In this document: piece by piece, positions 10,945-19,353 of the stretch
Layout: each line of letters opens with the position of its first letter
Numbering within the stretch: the stretch's first letter is position 1
From: Amoebophrya sp. AT5.2
Taxonomy: Eukaryota > Sar > Dinophyceae > Syndiniales > Amoebophryaceae
Length of the DNA stretch: 21,511 nucleotides
Reading direction: 5' to 3'
Assembly (NCBI GenBank): GCA_005223375.1
Contig: RXOD01004495.1
Span: 1 to 21,511, forward strand
The notes under the pieces: model-generated
The model's database searches: none
What the model saw: the letters and a program-made list of their open reading frames with translations, nothing else
Told to the model about the DNA's origin: nothing
Position numbers and translations under genes: made by a program

Positions 10945-13933
10945 CTAGGAGAACATGTCGTCGGAGAACATGTCGAACAGTGGGACTTTTGACAAATCCA
11001 CGCCCGCCTTCCTGCCCCTTCGGTTGCTCTTGTTTCCGTTTCCTGCCCCTTCGGTTGCAGCATCCTCACCATCGGGGCCTGGTCGTTCCGTCGCCGCGCG
11101 TCCGCCTTCTTCTTCCTTCGGTTCTTCTCCGCGGCCGACCAACGTGACCAAATCGGGATAGTTTCGTCCTCCGCCTCGGCCTCCAGTAGTTGTAGTCGGG
11201 CCGCTCCGCTTCTCGATTGGGCGAGGCTTTGGAAGAATCAAGCTGCGCGGAAATATGATCGGCGCGGAAACATGATCCGACTCGTCGATGGTTTGATGTC
11301 GTAGCAGCGCCGTCGTGGCTTGCGACTCCATTAGTCTGCATCTGCAACTAAGTTTGCCCGCGACGTCGTGGCCTCCCTCTCTACTGGAGTCGTTGTCGTT
11401 GTCGTTCCCGCTTTCGTCTTTCTGTGCCTTTGCCTTCGCGGCCCGCGACGCCAGATGCTCAAGTCGATCCATCAAGTCGCAATATTCTGCGTCGAAAGGC
11501 ACAACGTGCCCCCTGACCTTCACCTTCGACGCGCTACGCGACGAGATGACATCCCTCACGCGGATGGAGTAGTCCCATTCTCCCGGGTCTCCTGTCCGCT
11601 TCTCGTCGCTTATCTTCTCGTCGCTGATTTCTATCCGCGCCAAGCAATTCTCTGGCAATTCGCCGCATTCGTGCATGAACCAAGCCACATACTTGTAGGC
11701 GAAGAGACGGCGGTTGTCGTGCGATTGGAGCCAACAGCCGCTGGTCTGATACACCCTGATCGTGGGCACTTGCAAGTGGTCAGCTGCTTCCAATATGGAG
11801 GGGCCACGTGGTAAGCGGGAAACTGGTCGTAACTACTGCGCGATGGGTCCCCGTGAGGTCGAGCGCGTCAAGGCACTCGGAAACGCCCGGCGCGACGCGA
11901 AGCGCCGGGCGGGGTCAGAGATACCCATTTGTGGGGGGCTGGTAGGAGAAGGCGGACCCCTCGCGGGAGGAGAGCCATGGCCATCGGGAGTTGGAAGCAC
12001 AGGTAGATAAGCGTAAGTGAAACTGAAAGTACCACCTATAGTATTACTGGCGATAGGACCACCCGAAAACAGGTCAAAGAAGGGCGCTGAGGGTGGGGAT
12101 TCTTGGTTGTCCGCTACAGCTATAGGGTGCAAGAAGAGTGCGCCAGTCCCAGTCTTGCCAGCCACGAAATGCCGCTTGTGTTCCTACTCCTAGTACTTCT
12201 GCAGCCCTCTGCCTATTATTTAAGTAGACCACCAAGGCGGACCCCGAAGAGTCGCCTGAAAATTTCACTAGTACTAGTATACCACTTCCACTTGTTACAT
12301 CACTTCTTAGCAACTTACCACTTGGCCCCTCCATATCCAAGAGGCTGGCCCTGTGCTCGATCATGTATTCCAGCAATTGAACGACTGTACGAAGGAGAGG
12401 CTTCCCACAAGCAAAAGAATTGCTGCAACTGTCCTGGCAGTAGGCGATCTTGCCCGGGTGGACCGCAACGTGAGAGCCAGGAGGGAAATGCGACGCCATC
12501 CTAGAGGCGCTCGTGTTCGTCGTCTGAGTGTCGTCCTGCGACGCCAACGTTGTCGGCCAGTCGTCATTTCCGTCTGCAAGGAGCTCTTCGCCATCCTGGT
12601 CTTCCATTTGCAGCTTCTCGCCGTCGGCGTCCTCGCGTACGCACTCCTCGTGGGCATGAAAAAGAGAACGCGCGCCACAATCGCCTCCATCGTGAGCATC
12701 TTCTTTTTTGTGGTTTTCCAGCACTTCGTTCGACGCGTTGCTCCCCTCATCCCCGTCATCCGCATCGTGGAGCTCCGCTGCAACAGGAACACGCAAAAAC
12801 GGGTTCGCTTCGTTCACTGTTTTTGGCCGCTTGACGAGATGACTATCGGCAACGGCATCGTGGTGATTGGACGCGGATGAAGCCGATCTTTTGATCGACC
12901 GGCGATTCCCCAACGGAGAAGCGTGTTCGCTGTGATCCTGATCCAGGTCCATGCTCTCCTCATCGTCATCTGACAGGTCGCTCTCGCCGCCGGTTTCGTC
13001 CTCTACTTCTCCTTCATCCGTTGATCTGCGGTCTTGCGGCGCGCGCCGCTCATCCTCATGCACAAGCGAATCGGGGCCCTCGTGGTCTGGTAAAAGTGGC
13101 GGAGTTGCTGCTGCAAGTGCAATCTCCGACGTTTTAGTTTCTGCCGCAGTCGTCCTCGCGTGCTGTCCCTTGTTGCCCTTGCTCTCTTTCTGAAGGCAGC
13201 GACTGCACTCGTACCTGATCACACTGCCAGTTGGAGGTGCGGCGGCGTCCTCTCCGCTGGGAAGGACGAGGCGACACTGCAGCTTTGTCGCCTTTTGCAG
13301 CGATGCCGCGCATAAAGAGTCCCCGCATACTGCGCACTGGTTCGCGTGGTAATTGCTCCCGGCATTGGTTTCGCAAGCGAAGCACCAACGCTCGCGCGGG
13401 CCCGCCCTGTCTCGCGCGGGGCCGGGAACGCAATTAGAGTGGCCGTCTGTCTCTGACAACTCTGTGCGATCACAGCACCACCGGTGCGCGGGGTTCTCGC
13501 GCTTCCTCTTTTGATCGTCTCTACACAGACACGCGTAGCAGAACACCTTTCGGCACATCGGGCAGTGCCACGCAGCATCATCATGTCGCGACGACTTCGG
13601 GTCCAAGAGCCAGCCCCAGCCTTTACTGCCTTCATTGTTAGCGGGGCTGCACGAGGATGACGCCGCTGGAGTGGCCCTGCACGATATCGGATCGATTCCC
13701 AAGACGCGCGATGCCGACCACGTAGAAGACGTCGACGTCCAATCCCATGTGCTGCACTGAGAGCACCTCCGTAACGCGTTCCCGCACCCATCGCATTGAC
13801 GGCCGGGGCTGCAGGGGGTCCACGCCCACGAGTCCTTGAAGCCCAACCCCAAGCCTTGCTCTACTTCTGGAGGAACTAAGGCACCGCACTTGTGGTGGCA
13901 GAAGTCACACGTATGCTCGCGTGACTTTAGCAT
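10945..13933 (-). CDS. Cys-rich zinc-finger protein with C-terminal ParB-like (DNRRL) domain, split by an introner
   Basis: Two frames join into one gene. Exon 1 (13933-12319) starts at ATG 13933. Its first 250 residues hold many CxxC and CxxxC pairs (Cys 9/12/16, 47/50, 57/60, 124/127, 132/135/137, 153/154, 184/187, 200/203, 243/246), suggesting several zinc-binding modules. A long acidic, Ser-rich linker contains a possible basic NLS (KRSASS...KRPK). Residues from about 491 carry HPGKIAYCQDSC and CGKPLLRTVVQLL, the first half of a ParB-like fold. Exon 2 (11783-10945) carries the second half, IRVYQ...SHDNRRLFAYK, then an Arg/Lys-rich tail ending DLSKVPLFDMFSDD. With GT-AG ends the product is 817 residues; with precise element excision it is 813. 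Both keep frame. The order matches the paralogue at 15442-17733, which has no intron here. It is probably a nuclear DNA- or chromatin-associated protein (inference). Exact splice sites are unproven. Confidence 0.7.
10958..11086. repeat. Dispersed coding repeat, copy A
   Basis: A segment of about 129 bp, nearly identical to 17311-17456. Differences seen are about five substitutions and two in-frame indels (6 and 9 nt). Here it encodes the C-terminal end of the zinc-finger/ParB-like protein: TEGAGNGNKSNRRGRKAG, then VDLSKVPLFDMFSDD, and the stop soon after. The basic part could serve as a nuclear localisation signal. Confidence 0.85.
11794..12335 (-). mobile_element. Introner: MITE-like element forming an intron
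   Basis: A 542-bp stretch begins TATGGAGGGGCC...GTGGTAAG (11794-11815) and ends with the inverted complement (12314-12335). This makes 22-bp terminal inverted repeats with one mismatch. It is flanked by 5-bp direct repeats TCCAA at 11789-11793 and 12336-12340, like a target-site duplication. In the sense of the host gene, the inner edge of the 5' repeat supplies GTAAGT, and the host supplies GAAGCAG just past the 3' direct repeat, giving a 535-nt GT-AG intron at 11784-12318. No transposase frame lies inside, so it would be non-autonomous. Introners of this form, with terminal repeats and target duplications, are described in Micromonas, Aureococcus and several dinoflagellates including Amoebophrya. 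Confidence 0.75.
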
Positions 13934-15441
13934 TATGATGATCGGCAGCGGCAAGTTGGATTTGGATCAGAAAAGGCTTGGGCTGCTGCACGTTGCCGGG
14001 CCGCCGAGAATAAAGGCGCCGGCAAGTGGCGCTTCAATTGCCTACGTATATAGTTATCCTTGTAAAAATTGTACGTAGAAGCTGCTAGCAGTCGAGCCAG
14101 TAGCTAGCGGAGGGCGCTTGTCCCTTTATCTATATTTTGTGTCTGTGGGAGCCAGTTACCGCTGTTGCTATAGCAAGTGATAATACACTTGTTAGTATAG
14201 TTAGAGTTGTAAGTGTTGAAATTATAAGAATTTTATATCTGTGCCTACGTGTTCAAGTAGAAGCGCTCACGGGGCCGCGGCTGGGTCGTCGATTGCAAGA
14301 GGGCGTGGTGCATCATCGGTCACATTCGTCTGATCAAGAACGAACCACAATGAATCAATGCGTGGCACAGAAACGGACAACACAAGATCAAATAAATAGA
14401 CGAAAGGCACTGGCACACGCGCATGCTCATCATGCGACTAGGAAAGTAGCATCGAAATCGATAGGCTCTTGCTCTTAAAAATCATGCGGTTTCGACGGCT
14501 GCGACGTGCCTATGTATCTATTTTTTGTGTATGAGGCAATCGAGAATGAGTATGAGATCACTTTCACCGAGCAGCAGGCTGCGGTCCGTCCGATCCAATC
14601 CCATAACCCTAATCAGGCACCTTCCAACATAGACACTCCATTCGTCGGAATTGATTCGGAAGTAGACGAAATTGATTCGGAAGTAGACCTGTCGCTCTCA
14701 TTGTAGCGGCGCAAAGAATCTTCCAGACCAGCACTGCGCGATCTTGCATTGCAATCAATTTTTTCACGTTAGGTTAGCACTTTGGTGCTTTCTTTTTTTT
14801 CTGCCACAAGGACCACGAAGGCTCGATCATTTCATGGATGCGAACAATAAAATTGTCCTCGACCACCACGACCATGCTGCAACTTCTTCGTTTCACCTGA
14901 CTGGATCCATCGAAGATTGCCGTTGTCTCACTTGGCATAGGATTTTTTCAAATCAGAGTCAAAATCATCGACGCGTGCTGAGCATGCAGTGCAGTGAGTC
15001 TGTGTCAGATACATCAGAAAGAAAATAACTCATGATCGCAGTCGTGAGCTGCAATGCGGTGAAGCTACTGGCCCTCCTGGCGGGGGTAGTGCATTCTCAA
15101 GGTGCGGCTTCACACACATACTCTATCTAAGAATAAATATAAAGCGGAGCAAGTAGATCTAAATGCTAATGTCTGGGTGGCTACTTGCCAACTACATAAA
15201 GTTAGAGGCTTTTCCTCGATGAAAGTGAAAGAGCCAGATGTTGATGAGTCAGTACTTGTTTCTATTTTCGGCATACTTCTTCATCTTCTTGAAAAATTTC
15301 CTGCGTGTTCTTCTTCTTTTTCAAGGCAGAGCAAGCTATAGCTACAATGAAATATTTCTTGAAGCCCAGGAAGCGTTTTCGTTTACGTTTTAGCATTGAT
15401 AATTTCTTGCTTGAGTGGCTTGAGAGAGTGGTATCTTGCTT
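13934..15441. other. Intergenic spacer, no gene supported
   Basis: About 1.5 kb between two minus-strand genes, AT-richer toward its middle. Short plus-strand open frames at 14137-14478, 14506-14706 and 14744-15028 have no domain, and their composition is that of spacer DNA. A two-copy 21-bp tandem repeat lies at 14649-14690. No RNA gene was recognised. Confidence 0.55.
14649..14690. repeat. Two-copy 21-bp tandem repeat
   Basis: AATTGATTCGGAAGTAGAC is repeated at 14649 and 14670, with a period of 21 bp. Being a multiple of three it keeps a small plus-strand frame open (IDSEVDE twice), but nothing else supports coding there. Confidence 0.75.
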
Positions 15442-17733
15442 CTATCCTGCGTTTGCGCCGAAGCGTTTTTGGAATTCGATGGAGAACTGGTTTCCACCAG
15501 ACGGCTCCGCAGGGGACTCCGACTCGAACTCAGACGCCGACGCACCCGGGTGCGCCGCGTCGCGATCGGGAAGCAGCTCTGAGCCGTACCCCCATCTCGC
15601 CATCTCCTCAGGCGGATCCGGCTGGCGGAAACGACTCCAGTCGAACTTCACTGGCCGGTCAGCGAAGTGCAAGGCCTCGATGTACTCGCCCAGTTCGGGA
15701 TCTATATCGATCTCGTCTTTTAGCCGGTCTCGCAATTTCTTGTACCAAGACCCCTTATTTCCCACCTCCGCCTTTCCCTTGCACTTGCTCTTCACAACTA
15801 TGATTTCGTTGTCCCATACTTCTTTCTTGCCGGTCAGCTTGCTTGGGGGAATGCGCTTGCGCACGATTTTCACCGGAATCCGACAGTCCACGATCATATC
15901 TCTGCAGCGAGTGGAAGAACGGCAGCCGTGTGAGGAAGCGGAGCGCTCGCGCTCCCGGTTCTTGAGCTCCCAGTAGAAGGCCGCAACTTTGTAGCACAGG
16001 AGTCGGCGATTGTCGTGCGACTGGAACGAGTACCCCCGCGAACTCTGGTAGACTTCGATCGGAGGAACGGCGTCCTCGCCCACTTCCTTGAGGTTGGATC
16101 CATCCTTGTCCAAAAGCCACAGAGCAAGTTCTTCGAGCCCTCGCCCGTCTTTGAAACGGTTGTCGCAAGTATCCTGGCAAAATTTGATTTGCGAGGGATG
16201 AATCCGCACCATGCAGTTGTTGGGGAACCGGTGGCTGCGCGGCGCAGACAACTTCTTGGGCCGGCCATTACTTTCTTTCTCGCTTCTTCTATTTGCGGCC
16301 GGGCTGATGTCGTATTGTTCTTCATCTTCATGCTCATCGTCAGCAGGAGCTGCCTTCTCGTCGTCCGAGCGCATCCCTTCCTCAGACCACCAGGAGCCCT
16401 CGTCTGAGAAGCCGGCGTCCTGATCGTTAATACCGACATCACCAAGTCCTAGTCTAAGATCGCGGACGCCTTCTTCATCTTCACCACGCGCAGCAGCGGC
16501 CTCATGGTCTTCTTCTTCCTCAATTACAGCTTCGTTGTACAGCGACAGCGAACGACCACTCGGTTCACCAGGGCGCCCAGGGATCGTCGCTGCGGAGGTA
16601 GTAGTTTCTCGCTTTGCAGATGCAGTTTTCGGTGCCAGCATCTCTGTGCCCGTTTGCACTCGGTCCCGTTCGTCCGAAAAGTTCCCAGGCGCTCTTGCGA
16701 ATCTGCACAAGTCGTCCGGAGCTCCTGGTCGAGCGCGATTTGGATCATTCCCTATCGATCTCGAGCTCGGGGTCGCGCAAACTGCTCCACCTCCAACCGA
16801 CGTGGCGGGATAACAGCTCCCGCTCTTCGGCTTCGCACATGGAGGCGTGTTCTCATCATGGTCATCCGCGTTATTTTCAACTTCCTTCTCAACTGCGACA
16901 GCGGGGACAAGGATTTCATCCGGCCATCCATGTGCCTGCTTGTGCTTGCATTTCTGTTTGAGTTTGAACAGCTTGAATCGGCGCCCATCTGGCATGATGT
17001 ACATTTTTTTCTTCACTATCATCTCTTTTTTCCACCGGTGCTGCAATGAGGGCGGGATGCTCACTCCGAGCACGCACTCGGATCGAGTGAGGGTCTTGCC
17101 CAGTCTTTCCCTTCGCGGCCTGGTGCACCTGCTGCAGCTGCAGCTGCAGCTACAGCTACAGCTACAGCTACAGCTACACGCCTCCTCGTCCTCGATCTCG
17201 AGCAGGTCGCGTGCCTGCTGCCGGTGTCCATGTAGTTGTAGAGATGGGTGCTCATAGGGGGAGAAGTAGGCGATCGCCTCCGTCTCGAGCTGCCTACTTT
17301 GCGCCGTCACGTCGTCGGAGAACATGTCGAACAGTGGGACTTTTGACAAATCCACGCCCGCCTTCCTGTTCCTGCCCCTTCGGTTGCTCTCGTTTCCCTT
17401 TCCTGCCCCCTCGGTTGCAGCATGATGATGATCCTCACCATCGCGGCCTGGTCGTGGTCCCGGAGGTGGAGGGCGCGGCGCGTCTAGCAACGCCGCTACT
17501 CTCTGCCGCTTCGCCTTTGGCTCCAGATGGCCTCCAACACCGCCGAGAGGCGCGTCGGACTCGGTGCCCACTACAGATAATTTCCGCTTCCGAAGGCGGC
17601 CCGGGTGCCTCACTAGTCCGCCCCACATTGCGTCGCTATCATCATCGTCGGCGTAAAGATGATCGTCGCCAGGATTCTCCAGCCCGGAACGAGGTCCCTT
17701 CGTCGTTTGATCGGTTTCGTTTTCCAAGTCCAT
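15442..17733 (-). CDS. ParB-like (DNRRL) domain protein, paralogue of the 10945-13933 product
   Basis: A 763-residue single-exon protein from ATG 17733. Residues about 100-143 carry the segment shared with its neighbour (NRRGRNRKAG, then VDLSKVPLFDMFSDD). Residues about 185-201 are an alternating Cys-Ser run. Residues about 225-258 read IPPSLQHRWKKE...MPDGRRFKLF, which weakly recalls a methyl-CpG-binding (MBD/TAM) domain. An acidic, Ser-rich linker follows. The ParB-like domain runs from about 503 (HPSQIKFCQDTC, KDGRGLEELALWLL) to 581 (PPIEVYQ, SHDNRRLLCYK), then a basic region and CKGK. Unlike the neighbour it has no zinc-finger N-terminus and no intron in the domain. The frame stays open for about 31 codons upstream of the ATG, so an extra 5' exon is possible. 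A nuclear DNA-associated role is inference from domain type. Confidence 0.75.
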   Translation of the reverse strand: MDLENETDQTTKGPRSGLENPGDDHLYADDDDSDAMWGGLVRHPGRLRKRKLSVVGTESDAPLGGVGGHLEPKAKRQRVAALLDAPRPPPPGPRPGRDGEDHHHAATEGAGKGNESNRRGRNRKAGVDLSKVPLFDMFSDDVTAQSRQLETEAIAYFSPYEHPSLQLHGHRQQARDLLEIEDEEACSCSCSCSCSCSCSCSRCTRPRRERLGKTLTRSECVLGVSIPPSLQHRWKKEMIVKKKMYIMPDGRRFKLFKLKQKCKHKQAHGWPDEILVPAVAVEKEVENNADDHDENTPPCAKPKSGSCYPATSVGGGAVCATPSSRSIGNDPNRARPGAPDDLCRFARAPGNFSDERDRVQTGTEMLAPKTASAKRETTTSAATIPGRPGEPSGRSLSLYNEAVIEEEEDHEAAAARGEDEEGVRDLRLGLGDVGINDQDAGFSDEGSWWSEEGMRSDDEKAAPADDEHEDEEQYDISPAANRRSEKESNGRPKKLSAPRSHRFPNNCMVRIHPSQIKFCQDTCDNRFKDGRGLEELALWLLDKDGSNLKEVGEDAVPPIEVYQSSRGYSFQSHDNRRLLCYKVAAFYWELKNRERERSASSHGCRSSTRCRDMIVDCRIPVKIVRKRIPPSKLTGKKEVWDNEIIVVKSKCKGKAEVGNKGSWYKKLRDRLKDEIDIDPELGEYIEALHFADRPVKFDWSRFRQPDPPEEMARWGYGSELLPDRDAAHPGASASEFESESPAEPSGGNQFSIEFQKRFGANAG
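17131..17177. repeat. Hexamer repeat encoding a Cys-Ser run
   Basis: About eight units of GCTACA/GCTGCA on the plus strand (TGTAGC/TGCAGC in gene sense) encode CSCSCSCS inside the ParB-like protein. The two variants are blocked: TGC units on one side, TGT on the other, as expected from recent unit slippage. Confidence 0.9.
17311..17456. repeat. Dispersed coding repeat, copy B
   Basis: About 146 bp matching 10958-11086, in the same orientation and reading frame. Here it encodes residues about 93-140, in the N-terminal part of the ParB-like protein, rather than the C-terminus. It carries a 6-nt (TTCCTG duplicated) and a 9-nt (TGATGATGA) insertion relative to copy A; both keep the frame. Confidence 0.85.
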
Positions 17734-18983
17734 GCCGATGCGTTGTGCCGCGGCCAGATTCTCGTTCTCGAAGCGAAGGCCTAGCGCATGCGCATTAAGA
17801 AAGTGAGTGATGCCGATGTGCTGCTCAACATGTGTTAGTGTTCATGGATGCAAATTAAAAAATGGATTTGATGGAGGAAGCGAAAGGCTCAACGTACTTA
17901 TTTTTTCGAAGTGGAGCACAGCGACAGCACTAGCAGGCACACGGACGAGTTTTAAGCATGCTCAGATAGAAGTAGCACTTTTTTATGAAAATTGCGAGAA
18001 CCAACAGCAACATGAAGATTCGGATCGATTCGCCATAACCTTCCCAACTACGCGTACGCGGTGCGCAACCTGTCGGCGTGGCAACGGAAAAAACTCAGAA
18101 ACATCCACATCACCCATCAACCCATACTAGTCCAGCTGGTGGCTCAGGGGTTGCCATTTGGTGGCACTGGGGTTTGCCGTGGTTATTGACGATCGCTACA
18201 GGAACAAGTAGCAACAAGGGGGAGTGCTTTATCGCGACTGAATGCAGAGTCAACACGGGCTCTACTCGTGTCCGTCGTGCGTGTTTGCTTGAGAAAATAG
18301 CTTTGCTGCTCGCTGCATGATATAGAAGTAGACTGATGTGCTATACATCTCGCGTGAATATCTTCACGTAGGTAGAAGTAGTAGGCTAATCCTAAATTCG
18401 CATGTTGCTATACGTAGCTTTTCGGTGGTTCACGTTCCTGGAGCGCAGAGGAGCATCGACTGCGACTGCAACCCATGACATCCATGGATTTGCATCGACT
18501 TCGACATCTTCGTTGTTCACCAACATCTTCACGACGACTACCCTACGTATACATAGTGCCAATATAGATACTCGCTTTCTCACTGTGATGTTGAAGATCA
18601 CCGGGCGACCAATTGCACATCGAAATCGTCGGTCCACGATCGCGGTTTCGCGTGATGATTTCGGAAACATGACGCTTCACGAAATTTTCACAATGACTTC
18701 AGCGCCGCTTTCAGTTCCATCATTGTCCTCCACAAAGGGAACCAGATCGGGTTGTTATTTGATCATCATCTGACGAGTCCGTCACCCAGCATGGACGTCG
18801 CGCTCCGCTCATATGTTGGAACAAATTCGGGGGCTCAGCCCACAGACATGAAGATGAACAAACTTCCAAAGCGTTGAAATTCAATGGCTGTCGTCGTGTT
18901 GATAGAGGCGAACCGGTCGAAATGTAGTACGCTTGCTGCGAGTGCGACTACAACAGGCAAACCCTGCGACTACGTATGAAGTT
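17734..18983. other. Intergenic spacer, no gene supported
   Basis: 1.25 kb between minus-strand genes. Overlapping open frames of 123 codons (plus, 18402-18773) and 92 codons (minus, 18392-18670) exist, but neither has a recognisable domain and both are rich in Thr/Ser or Val/Arg in the way random frames are. A word like a hammerhead core (CTGACGAGTCC at 18770-18780) lacks the required GAAA partner. Confidence 0.5.
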
Positions 18984-19336
18984 TCAAGTCTTACTTTGTT
19001 CTGTCACCTTGTCGATCGCGTCGGTTTTCCAGGCGTGAAATTTCGTCGGGCGCGATACCCGAATGACGTACTTCGCTGTCGGGTCCTGCTTCTGCTGCAG
19101 GACCATCTTGTACTTGTTTACCTCGTAGTTCCATGACTCAAAAACATCGTCCTCGCGCTTCTCCACGCCGTAGCGTCGACCGAGCTCTTCATACATTGCC
19201 ACCGTCAACCGCGACAACTGCCAAGACTCCACGTACAAGTACCTGCGTGGTCATCAAAACTACATCTTGATCTTCACCTCAATCAAAAGCCAGCAACGCG
19301 GCCGCTGTCAGGCTACTTAACTTAGACTTACTTCAT
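18984..19336 (-). CDS. Small conserved-looking 87-residue protein, two exons
   Basis: Exon 1 is only ATGAA (19336-19332), followed by a 89-nt GTAAGT...CGCAG intron and exon 2 (19242-18984). The joined protein starts MKYLYVESWQLSRLTV and contains MYEELGRRYGVEKRED and KYVIRVSRPTKFHAWKTD. It is charged and soluble, with no signal peptide or membrane helix. The balanced composition, unlike the spacer frames, and the perfect consensus intron that supplies the missing ATG argue that it is real. I do not recognise the family; small basic or acidic proteins of this size are often organelle complex subunits, but that is speculation. The stop is preceded by AAA|GTAAGA, so a further 3' exon is possible. 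The start lies 17 nt after the stop of the upstream gene. Confidence 0.6.
19243..19331 (-). other. Canonical intron in the 87-residue protein gene
   Basis: The donor ATGAA|GTAAGT and acceptor CACGCAG|GTACTTG join to ATG AAG TAC TTG, in frame with exon 2, and supply its only nearby start codon. The 89-nt length and GT-AG ends are standard. Confidence 0.65.
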
Positions 19337-19353
19337 CTGCAAGCACATCAAGT

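Noticed and set aside
11833..12165. 110-codon minus-strand frame inside the introner
   Set aside because: Pro/Ser/Thr-rich with no transposase or other domain. It lies wholly within the intron and is not in frame with the exons.
18402..18773. 123-codon plus-strand open frame
   Set aside because: Thr/Ser-rich, with an overlapping minus-strand frame of similar length and no motif; it would be the only plus-strand gene in the window.
18770..18815. Hammerhead-ribozyme-like word CTGACGAGTCC with a GGAC partner
   Set aside because: The partner is followed by GTCG rather than the invariant GAAA, and no closing stems fit.
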